Under the pieces are notes generated by a model. That model ran no database searches. It worked only from the letters and a program-made list of their open reading frames with translations, and was not told the origin of the DNA. From positions 62,001-126,000 of the forward strand of contig NZ_JACVZE010000011.1 in the NCBI RefSeq assembly GCF_015461805.1: DNA of 64,000 nt. Direction: 5' to 3'. Both the position numbers and the translations under genes were made by a program. Shown piece after piece: positions 1 through 7,363 of this stretch. Origin of the DNA: Pseudomonas pisciculturae (lineage in GTDB: Bacteria > Pseudomonadota > Gammaproteobacteria > Pseudomonadales > Pseudomonadaceae). Within the stretch, counting starts at the first letter, position 1. Each line of letters begins with the position of its first letter.

Positions 1-369
1 CCGATATTCAACAACGGTCGTTTAAGCGCCGAGCGCGATAAGGCTCGCGCACGCCAGGATGAGCTGCTGCAAACCTATCGCGGCGCGATCATCAACGGCT
101 TCGCGGAGGTGGAAAAAACCCTCAGCAGCATCACCCGCCTCGATCAGCAGCGCCAGTGGCAAAGTGAGGAGCTGCAACAGGCGCAAACCGCGTTCCAGAT
201 CGCCGAAAGCCGTTACCAGGCAGGGGCCGAAGACCTGCTTACCGTGCTGGAAACCCAACGCACGCTCTACACCGCCCAGGACCTGAACGTGCAACTGCGA
301 CTGTCGCGCCTGCAAGCCAGTATCGCGCTGTACAAGGCGCTGGGAGGCGGCTGGAAAACGGAGATCTGA
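1..369 (+). CDS. Outer membrane efflux protein (TolC/NodT family), C-terminal part
   Basis: The reading frame is open from base 1, so the gene starts outside the window. The visible 122 residues begin PIFNNGRLSAERDKARARQ and run through long amphipathic helices, including LQQAQTAFQIAESRYQAG, ending at tga 367-369. Alternating helical stretches with the AESRYQAG...LLTVLETQRTLY pattern are characteristic of the last coiled-coil hairpin of TolC/OprM-type outer membrane channels. These form the outer membrane exit duct of tripartite efflux pumps. The inner membrane pump and adaptor genes should lie upstream of the window. A terminator follows about 90 bases downstream. The specific pump and substrate cannot be inferred. 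Confidence 0.88.
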   Translation, partial: PIFNNGRLSAERDKARARQDELLQTYRGAIINGFAEVEKTLSSITRLDQQRQWQSEELQQAQTAFQIAESRYQAGAEDLLTVLETQRTLYTAQDLNVQLRLSRLQASIALYKALGGGWKTEI

Positions 370-456
370 TAAACAAAAGTCACGTTTCGTACACACCCTG
401 TTTTGTCCTCCTACATTTTTCCCCCCGTAGTCCTTGGTAAAAAAGTCGCTCCGAAT

Positions 457-484
457 AAGAAGCCACAACAGTGGCTTCTTTTTC
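457..484 (+). terminator. Rho-independent terminator
   Basis: A perfect 10-bp stem (aagaagccac / gtggcttctt) with a 4-base loop is followed by a run of five T. It lies between the efflux channel gene and the next gene on the same strand and should end the efflux operon transcript. Confidence 0.85.
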
Positions 485-508
485 CCACACGACTGATCAG
501 GACTGCAG

Positions 509-2131
509 ATGAAATCCCGCTCAACTGCACGTGCCAGGGCCTTGCGATGCCTGGTGCTGCTGGCTACCCTGACCCCCGCCCTCGGCCATACCGCCACACC
601 GTCGTCGCCGTTCGGCATCGAATGGTTTCTCGACTGCCAGCAACCGACGCTGGCGCGACTGGACCCGGAGGTTGTCGAGCGCACCCAATGCGGCATCGTC
701 ACTGCGCCTCTGGACCACGCCAAACCTGAACGCGGCAGCATCAGCTTCGACATCACGCGCGTGGGCGCCAGAAAACCGCTTTCTCGCCAGGGCGCACTGT
801 TCGCCAACCCCGGCGGCCCCGGCCTGGATGCCGGGGGTGCGTTTGCCGTGCACTTGGCCTCCGTATGGAAGCATTACGCCCGGCAACCCCAATGGGGCGA
901 CACCTATCGCCTGCTGGCCGACACCTATGACGTGGTCGAAGTTACCCCGCGTGGGCTGGGCAGCGCACCGGGGTCGCGCCTGGAGTGCCGCTCCGACGGC
1001 CTAATCGTGCCGCAAGCGGATGCCAGCGAAGACCGCAGCGAAGCCAACCTGGCCGCCGTGCGCGACAATGCCAGACTGATTGCCCAAGCCTGCGCCACCC
1101 ACCCATTGACGCCCTACATCACCACCGAGCAAACCGCCCGCGACCTGGAATTTGTGCGCAAGCAACTGGGCGAGTTGCAGTTCAATTATCTCGGCAATGC
1201 CTATGGCACCTGGCTCGGCGCCTGGTACGGCGGCCTGTTCCCTGCACATGTGGGGCGCATGGTGCTGGACTCCAATATCAACTGGACGTCTACCTTTGAA
1301 CACGCAAGCTTTATCGTGGCTGGCGAGAAGGAGAAGATTTTTGATCGCTTCGTCGCCCACCCCGCCGCCCTTGACCCTGGCGTGTACCAACTGGGTGACA
1401 GCCCCTTCGCCGTGCGCCGTGTCTTCATGGACCTGCTGCCCAGCGTGCGCACGTCGCTGCGCTCCAACAACCGCTACTACAGCGATCCTGCTGGCCTGAT
1501 GGGAGCCCATCTGCTCAGCCGCTGGCTGCGCGAAACGCCTGACGGCGATGACCTCACGCTTGAAGCGCGTGCCCGGGCTTATCAGTTCAGCCCCGACCCG
1601 GCGGTTGAAGAACGGGCCAAACAGATGTTCAGCCTGCTGCTGCAGCGCGTTCGCGAACCTTTGCAGGCCAGCGCCCCCAAACCCGGGCCACTGCGGATGT
1701 CGGCGGCTGACTCGGTAAAAACCGCGATTTTGTGCAACGACTCGGTGTACTCCAGCGAAGCGATATGGCAACAGAAAGAGGAAGAGTCCCTTGCCCGCCA
1801 CCCTGTGGCCGGTAGCGCCCAGGAAGCGCGCCAGTGCACCACGTGGCCACGCAAACATGCCAACCCGTTGCCGCACAAAGCGCTGGCCCAGCTCGACAGT
1901 TTGTTGATGGTGCAAGCCGAATTCGATGACCAGGCCCCGTCCTCCGGTGCCGCCTGGGCATTCGAACGCACCTTCCCGGCCAGCCGCGTACAACTTAAGG
2001 ACACCTATGCCCACGGTGTGTCATTCAGCGGGGTGAGTGCCTGTGTCAACCAGTGGGTCGGCGATTACCTGGTACACGGCACCAAACCACCTCGATCAAC
2101 AGTATGCAGCGATGCCCAGGCCGTACAGTAA
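509..2131 (+). CDS. Secreted TAP-like alpha/beta hydrolase lacking the nucleophile serine
   Basis: A 540-aa protein with a signal peptide (basic start, hydrophobic residues about 13-25, then GHTA) and an alpha/beta hydrolase domain. It resembles the tripeptidyl-aminopeptidase (TAP/SlpD/E) family: oxyanion motif NPGGPG at 100-105, VTPRGLGSAPG at 145-155, and the C-terminal TAP region ending in a Cys-rich YLVHGTKPP...C tail. The family elbow normally reads G-x-S-Y-G-T; here it is GNAYGT (229-234), so residue 231 is Ala (codon gcc 1199-1201). The candidate acid D473 and H502 (AHGV) remain. The start has an AGGA site 7 bases upstream. It is either a pseudoenzyme, for example binding peptides or lipids, or uses other chemistry. 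The fold assignment is firm; activity is uncertain. Confidence 0.85.
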   Translation: MKSRSTARARALRCLVLLATLTPALGHTATPSSPFGIEWFLDCQQPTLARLDPEVVERTQCGIVTAPLDHAKPERGSISFDITRVGARKPLSRQGALFANPGGPGLDAGGAFAVHLASVWKHYARQPQWGDTYRLLADTYDVVEVTPRGLGSAPGSRLECRSDGLIVPQADASEDRSEANLAAVRDNARLIAQACATHPLTPYITTEQTARDLEFVRKQLGELQFNYLGNAYGTWLGAWYGGLFPAHVGRMVLDSNINWTSTFEHASFIVAGEKEKIFDRFVAHPAALDPGVYQLGDSPFAVRRVFMDLLPSVRTSLRSNNRYYSDPAGLMGAHLLSRWLRETPDGDDLTLEARARAYQFSPDPAVEERAKQMFSLLLQRVREPLQASAPKPGPLRMSAADSVKTAILCNDSVYSSEAIWQQKEEESLARHPVAGSAQEARQCTTWPRKHANPLPHKALAQLDSLLMVQAEFDDQAPSSGAAWAFERTFPASRVQLKDTYAHGVSFSGVSACVNQWVGDYLVHGTKPPRSTVCSDAQAVQ

Positions 2132-2270
2132 CCAGGCACTGCGCCAGGACTGACTCGGTGCTATCCTCGCGACCTCACTGATTCCAGAGCGGTTGCGCAA
2201 TGCCGAGCAAGCACACGTCGATAGGTCTTTTCCTGGCGCTGGCCAAGCGCGCTGACGCGAAGTAGCAAGC

Positions 2271-3134
2271 ATGGATATCGAACTGGCCCGCACCTTTCTC
2301 GAAATCACCCGCTGCGGCAGCCTGGCGGCGGCGGCCGAGAAGCTGCACGTCACCCAGACCGCCATCACCGCCCGGGTCAAAAGCCTCGAAAGCCAATTGG
2401 GCAGCACGCTGTTTGTGCGCAACCGCGCCGGTGCACGCCTGACTGCCGATGGCGAGGCGTTCGTGGTGTACGCCAACCAGCTGCTGCAAACCTGGGAAGC
2501 GGCAAAACGCGACCTGCCGTTGCCCGACGGCTATCGCAACGTGTTGCATATCGGTGGCGAGGTCAGCTTGTGCAACCCGTTGATGCTTGGCTGGGCCCAG
2601 GCCCTGCGCGACCACATCCCCGGCCATGCGCTGCGCACCGAAGTGCGCGAAGGCGACTACCTGCTACGGCAGTTGGAACTGGGGGTATTGGATGCTGCGC
2701 TGGTGTTTCAGCCGCAGTACTGGCCGGGCTTGCAGGTGGAGCAGGTGCTGGAAGAAAAGCTGATTCTGGTGCAGCTGGTGAGCAAGCCTGCACCCTACGT
2801 GTATATCGACTGGGGCCCAGGCTTTCGCCAGCAACATGACACTGCCCTGCCCGACAAGGCCCGTGCCGCGCTGAGTTTCAACCTCGGGCCACTGGCGTTG
2901 CAGTACATCCTTGAGAACGGTGGCTCGGGTTACTTCCGTACCCGCGTGGTACAGAGCTATCTGGACAGTGGCGTGATGCAACGTGTGCCCAAGGCCCCGG
3001 AGTTCAACTTCCCCACGTACCTGGTGTATTCCCGGGCACGGGACTCAGCGGTGTTGCAGCAGGCGTTGGAGTTGTTGCGGGGCGTGGTCAAGGCCGAGAG
3101 TGATTGGTCGCAACGCTGGGACCCACTGATTTAG
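2271..3134 (+). CDS. LysR-family transcriptional regulator
   Basis: A 287-aa protein with the LysR N-terminal winged helix-turn-helix: residues 1-60 contain AAAEKLHVTQTAITARVKSLE and LFVRNRAGARLTADG, the classic HTH plus wing. A periplasmic-binding-like effector domain follows from about residue 90. It is a cytoplasmic DNA-binding regulator responding to an unknown small ligand. It follows the TAP-like hydrolase in the same direction with a 139-bp gap. The nearest divergent target, the usual LysR arrangement, is absent, so its regulon cannot be told from position. The Shine-Dalgarno sequence is weak; the ATG is chosen because the HTH begins directly after it. Confidence 0.92.
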   Translation: MDIELARTFLEITRCGSLAAAAEKLHVTQTAITARVKSLESQLGSTLFVRNRAGARLTADGEAFVVYANQLLQTWEAAKRDLPLPDGYRNVLHIGGEVSLCNPLMLGWAQALRDHIPGHALRTEVREGDYLLRQLELGVLDAALVFQPQYWPGLQVEQVLEEKLILVQLVSKPAPYVYIDWGPGFRQQHDTALPDKARAALSFNLGPLALQYILENGGSGYFRTRVVQSYLDSGVMQRVPKAPEFNFPTYLVYSRARDSAVLQQALELLRGVVKAESDWSQRWDPLI

Positions 3135-3284
3135 CCCTGCCCCGGTCAAAAATGTGGGGCACCCGATGGCGCGTGAGAGTCGAGCCACAAAGGCAGCCAG
3201 ACTTCGCCATGAGGCCCCACCCGAAAAGATTGCTCAAGTATTGTTCGTGATACTGCTGGCGGTGCGACCCAGCCTCAAGCGTTT

Positions 3285-4763
3285 TTAGATGGCCAAGGGC
3301 TTGGAGACAATGATATCGGTTGGCTTGAGCGCCTTATCACTGTCAATCAACAACAGGAAGTTCGGCTTACCGTTCCCATTCGTATCAATCTCTAACCGGG
3401 CTTGCTTGGCATGCTGATCGTAACTGAGCACGGCTTCATTACGTTTTGCACTGAACTGCGACGCCAGTTCCACCGGCCGTTGGAGCTTCTTGCCTTTCGG
3501 CTTGCGCCCGGCGGTTTGCGAACCTTGAACTGCTGCTTGTGTACCTGAAGCCTTTTCACTTTTCAGATGCATCTGCGAGACATCGATCTTATCTTTCCCC
3601 GATACAAAATCAGTGATTCGGTCAGCCTGGCCTGGCCTCGACTGTTTGGCATTCAAGAACCTGTAAGTATTGTTTCCGCCATTACCGGTCATCGCATTCT
3701 GCGCACGGTTGCTGATGAACACATCGTCTCCCGTACCACCGACGGCATTCTCGATCGTGGCGCCCTTGGCGATAAACACATTGCCCTTCATGCCACCGAC
3801 ACTGGAAGCCTTGCCCGGGCTCATATTGATGAGTTGGCTATGATGAAAGCCTGAGAAGTCCATGGTATCAACCCCGGCACTGTCCCATATGGTAAACACC
3901 GGAGCATCGCTGGAATGCTTCAAACGGAAGTCTTCACGATCTGCATTGGAGTTGAAACCGTAGGTTGTATCGCCTTTACGGGCATTGGTATTAGCACCAT
4001 AGATCTTTTGGGCGGCCGCTATGTCATCCACCATGGGGCCCCTGGCGTAGTGTTTACTGCCGTTCTTGGTGAAGTCTTGACCCGTGTAGAGCTCATCCCG
4101 GTAACTCATCACGCTATAGCCTAAGGAATCCTCGGCATAAGTCGTCGTGCCATCGTCGTCATGTGGATGGGACAGCCCCAACGCGTGCCCCACCTCATGG
4201 ACATAGCTTTTAAGACGGCCATTTGTTAGGGATGGGGCAGTGTTGGCCTCGTCATGACCGTCAAAATAAACATCCGATGTGAGCACCGTTCGTGGAATCC
4301 GCGGGTTTTGGGCTAGAAAACGCTGCGTTGACTCAGTCGGCAGCCCGGTTGCCTCGGCAATTACAAGCTCACCGTCCTCCTTGGGCGAGAAATTGCCGAA
4401 ACCAACATTGCCCTCCGCACTGCCTACAGTACTGCCCTGCGTAAAACGTAGGTTTGCGACATCCGCCCAGGAAGCCATCGCGTCCCGAGCCGCAGTCTTT
4501 TGCGCGTCGCCAAACTCGCTGAACCCGCCAAACTTGTACAGGGAAAAAAGCGGCCCGGGAGCCGTTTGGAATTGATAGGTGATATCCGTGCGACCATCAT
4601 TGTTGATGTCATGCCAACGCTTACCGCTGCGTGTTAGCACGCCCGCTGCCTGGTCAGTGGTGTAGGAAGGTTTCCCGTCGAAGATACGTTTACCTCCGCG
4701 CCCCTGATGGTCAATCGGAAGCGTTGGGAAGCTGGGGGAGGCCATGGTATTTATACTGGACAT
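3285..4763 (-). CDS. Serralysin-like secreted zinc metalloprotease (peptidase M10B)
   Basis: A 492-aa serralysin-family protease. The zinc motif HEVGHALGLSHP lies near residues 189-200 and the Met-turn SVMSYRDE follows, so the catalytic residues are intact. The N-terminus (FDGKPSYTTDQAA, then SWADVANLRFTQ) matches AprA-type proteases, which lack a cleaved signal and leave by type I secretion. The RTX region is short, with about two glycine-rich units (GGTGDDVFI, GNGGNNTYRF). It is followed by a basic insert (KPKGKK) and the serralysin C-terminal segment ending near DIIV with six extra residues. ATG 4763 has an AGGA site; an upstream in-frame ATG at 4805 adds 14 unlikely residues. No exporter or inhibitor gene adjoins. 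The coding sequence is visibly poorer in GC than its neighbours, suggesting transfer. Confidence 0.9.
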   Translation of the reverse strand: MSSINTMASPSFPTLPIDHQGRGGKRIFDGKPSYTTDQAAGVLTRSGKRWHDINNDGRTDITYQFQTAPGPLFSLYKFGGFSEFGDAQKTAARDAMASWADVANLRFTQGSTVGSAEGNVGFGNFSPKEDGELVIAEATGLPTESTQRFLAQNPRIPRTVLTSDVYFDGHDEANTAPSLTNGRLKSYVHEVGHALGLSHPHDDDGTTTYAEDSLGYSVMSYRDELYTGQDFTKNGSKHYARGPMVDDIAAAQKIYGANTNARKGDTTYGFNSNADREDFRLKHSSDAPVFTIWDSAGVDTMDFSGFHHSQLINMSPGKASSVGGMKGNVFIAKGATIENAVGGTGDDVFISNRAQNAMTGNGGNNTYRFLNAKQSRPGQADRITDFVSGKDKIDVSQMHLKSEKASGTQAAVQGSQTAGRKPKGKKLQRPVELASQFSAKRNEAVLSYDQHAKQARLEIDTNGNGKPNFLLLIDSDKALKPTDIIVSKPLAI

Positions 4764-5179
4764 ATTTTTGCGATTCCTGATCGATGCAAAGATGAAATTG
4801 CGCATTCTCTAAAAGGTTTGCGCTCAACCTGCGTATATATGGAACCAGCGCAGGACGATCAGGTTCATCAGACTAATCTACAACACCTGTCACAAGAGCC
4901 CAGAAGTAGAGCTGGAAAAACAACCAGCACTTTGTCTGAGTTTTCGTATACACAGGTGTAAGCGGTGAGCACACAGGCCCACTCGCATAAGTCGACTTGG
5001 GCGCGCGCCGAAGCTGTTGCGAACCGTGGCCAAGGCTTGATGGGACGGGCCACAGTGTTGTGGCCTACCGCCCGTAAAACTCGCACATTCCCGATCAGCA
5101 ACTAAGCTCACCAACCAACAAAAAAGCCGAGCACCCGTGGTACGTGGGAACCGGGCCAAAATGATCATCAGGAATCGTC
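4764..5179. other. Intergenic region between divergent genes
   Basis: This gap separates the leftward protease from the rightward propeller gene, so it must carry both promoters. It is AT-richer near the protease. The only clear structure is a 7-bp stem-loop (ggccaca-gtgt-tgtggcc, 5048-5065) without a T tract. No convincing gene or RNA was seen. Confidence 0.5.
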
Positions 5180-6277
5180 ATGAGCACCCGTCCAAAAAAA
5201 CTCCGTCATATGCTGTTCGTATTGCTGCTGGCAGTGGTCACCTTTTTGCTGTTAATGCCCACCAAGGTGCAACCGGTGAACTGGGCACCGCCCAAGGCGC
5301 CGTCGATGAAGGAAGGCCCCTTCGCCGAAAACCTGCGGCTCAAGGGCGTGCAAAAAATCGGCGCCCAGGACATCGCCGGCCCCGAAGCCTTGGTGCTGGA
5401 TGCCCAGGGCTTTCTGATCAGCGGCCTGCACGACGGGCGCATCATCCGCACCTCGCCCGACAGCCACACCCTGGAGGTGCTGGCCAACACCGGCGGCCGC
5501 CCACTGGGCCTGGCGCTGCACCCGGATGGGCGCCTGATCATTGCCGATGGCATCAAGGGCCTGCTGGCGCTTGATGCTAATCGCCAACTCACCACTTTGA
5601 GCACCGGCGCCGATGGCGTGCCGTTCGGCTTCACCGACGACGTGACCGTGGACGTGAGCGGGCGCTATGCGTATTTCAGCGATGCGTCGAGCCGCTGGGG
5701 GTATGGCCAGGACGGCGAGGCGGTGATCGAACATGGCGGCGATGGCCGGCTGCTGCGCTATGACTTCAGCAACGGCACCACCGAGGTGCTGTTGGGCCAG
5801 TTGCAATTCGCCAACGGCGTAGCCCTGGGCCCGGATGAAAACTATGTATTGGTGAATGAGACCGGCGCCTATCGCATCAGCCGCTACTGGCTCAAGGGCG
5901 AACGCACTGGCAGCCATGACCTGTTTATCGACAACCTCCCCGGCCTGCCGGACAACCTCAGTTTCAATGGCCAGGACCGTTTCTGGGTAGCCCTGTACTC
6001 ACCGCGCAACCCACTGCTCGATAGCTTTGCCGGCTACCCACTGCTACGCAAGGTAATGGTGCGGGCCCTGATGGTGGTGCCCAAGCCCATCGAGCGCAAA
6101 GCGTTTGTGCTGGGGCTGGATACCGACGGCAACGTCATTGCCAATTTGCAGGATGGCAGCGCGGGCAATTACTCGCCCATTACCACTGCGCGCGAATATG
6201 GCGACTGGTTGTACCTGGGCTCGTTGAAGAGCACGAGCATGGCGCGCTTGCCGTTGTCGCTGGCGTTGGCGCGCTGA
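5180..6277 (+). CDS. SMP-30/strictosidine-synthase-like six-bladed beta-propeller protein
   Basis: A 365-aa protein anchored by one N-terminal hydrophobic segment (about residues 10-26, MLFVLLLAVVTFLLLM). The propeller repeats contain PEALVLDAQGFLISGLHDG, PLGLALHPDGRLIIADG and NGVALGPDENYVLVNET. These are the blade motifs of the SMP-30/gluconolactonase/strictosidine-synthase superfamily, close to the APMAP/arylesterase group. Such proteins are metal-dependent hydrolases or lactonases, or non-catalytic propellers; the substrate here is unknown. It probably sits in the periplasm, membrane tethered. The start has AGGAA five bases upstream. It stands alone, converging on the leftward AttH-type operon. 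Confidence 0.85.
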   Translation: MSTRPKKLRHMLFVLLLAVVTFLLLMPTKVQPVNWAPPKAPSMKEGPFAENLRLKGVQKIGAQDIAGPEALVLDAQGFLISGLHDGRIIRTSPDSHTLEVLANTGGRPLGLALHPDGRLIIADGIKGLLALDANRQLTTLSTGADGVPFGFTDDVTVDVSGRYAYFSDASSRWGYGQDGEAVIEHGGDGRLLRYDFSNGTTEVLLGQLQFANGVALGPDENYVLVNETGAYRISRYWLKGERTGSHDLFIDNLPGLPDNLSFNGQDRFWVALYSPRNPLLDSFAGYPLLRKVMVRALMVVPKPIERKAFVLGLDTDGNVIANLQDGSAGNYSPITTAREYGDWLYLGSLKSTSMARLPLSLALAR

Positions 6278-6292
6278 CTCAAAACAGGCCCG

Positions 6293-7363
6293 TTAATAAC
6301 CCGTCATTTCCAGATACCCCACACCACCTTCAAACTGCACAGGCCCTTCCCAGTATGGAATGCTCAGGTTCATCCAAGCCTTCGGGTTGATGGCCTGGGG
6401 CGTGATATCCAGCTGCTTGCCGGGAATTTTCAGTGACCAACGCGTGGGTAGCTTGCGGCCATCGAGGGTTGTGGTGTTCAGCGGCGTCAGTTGGATATCG
6501 GCGTTGTGCAAGGTCTGCGCCTGGCCTTGCGCGTCGATCCAGGTGCCGGTCAGGTAGCCGGTGCCGTCGGTTTGCCGTACGCGAAACAGCATCAATTGTT
6601 CGCCCCGGTCCAGGTGCAGGGAGAACCAGTCCCAGCCGGTCTGGCTGGCGGCCAAGGGTTGACTGCTCCACTCGCGGTCAAGCCAGGCCGGGCCGCTGAC
6701 CTGGTAGGTACGGCCGTCGATACTCACGCTGCCCTTGGCGGTAAAAAACGGCTGGCTGTAGTAGTAGGACGCCTGGCCCTGATCGGATTTTCGGCTGTAG
6801 CCGTTGTCGCCTTGCAGCACCAGCGGGCGGCTGGAGGTCAGGTGCAAGTCGTAGGCGAACTGCTTATCGCTGGCCTTGAGTTGCATGTCCGCCAAGGGGC
6901 TCTCAGCACCGGGTTGGCTGGCGAAATTCCAATCGTCGATCCAGGCACTGAACGGCATCGCCTGGGCACCGGCCTGGCCAACGCCGCCACGGGCCAAGCG
7001 TTCGGCAGCATAGTGGTGGGTCGCCGAGGTAACAGCGGCGTGGCCGAGCCACACAGTGGAGTCGTGCCAGCCGGCTTGGGTGGGCCCGGCCTTCAGGGCA
7101 TTGCGAAACAGCGTCCATTGCACGCCAAACACATTGCCCTGGGCATCCTTAAGGTTGGCCGTGACGTACCACCACTCAATGCGAAAGCCTGGGTGAGGCC
7201 CGTGGTCCTCGGGAAAGCTGAACACCTTGCCGGGCACCACTTGGGCAAAGTCCGCCGCGTCACTGCCCAAACCGGCGAAACTTTGCGGCGGCGCAGGGGC
7301 CTGGTCGCAGGCGCTCAACATCAGAAACACCAACCACCACCACGGCTTAATCCTCATGGGCAA
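6293..7363 (-). CDS. AttH/CrtC-type lipocalin-like lipoprotein of an ABC system
   Basis: A 356-aa predicted lipoprotein: hydrophobic N-terminus followed by lipobox LSAC (residues 16-19). The body has the family signature HPGFRIEWWYVTANL and LDREWSSQPL, seen in AttH/COG5621 'predicted secreted hydrolase' and carotenoid 1,2-hydratase-like double-lipocalin proteins. These fold as two lipocalin barrels that bind hydrophobic ligands. Its start overlaps the 3' end of the FtsX-type permease gene by 17 bases. Together with the ATPase this reproduces the AttEFGH-type arrangement, so it probably acts as the periplasmic lipid- or hydrophobe-handling partner of the transporter. The enzymatic role is unproven. 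Confidence 0.85.
   Translation of the reverse strand: MPMRIKPWWWLVFLMLSACDQAPAPPQSFAGLGSDAADFAQVVPGKVFSFPEDHGPHPGFRIEWWYVTANLKDAQGNVFGVQWTLFRNALKAGPTQAGWHDSTVWLGHAAVTSATHHYAAERLARGGVGQAGAQAMPFSAWIDDWNFASQPGAESPLADMQLKASDKQFAYDLHLTSSRPLVLQGDNGYSRKSDQGQASYYYSQPFFTAKGSVSIDGRTYQVSGPAWLDREWSSQPLAASQTGWDWFSLHLDRGEQLMLFRVRQTDGTGYLTGTWIDAQGQAQTLHNADIQLTPLNTTTLDGRKLPTRWSLKIPGKQLDITPQAINPKAWMNLSIPYWEGPVQFEGGVGYLEMTGY

Noticed and set aside
4806..4961. Alternative upstream start for the serralysin or a small plus-strand gene at 4707-4961
   Set aside because: No ribosome site of quality, and the extra residues do not match the family N-terminus.
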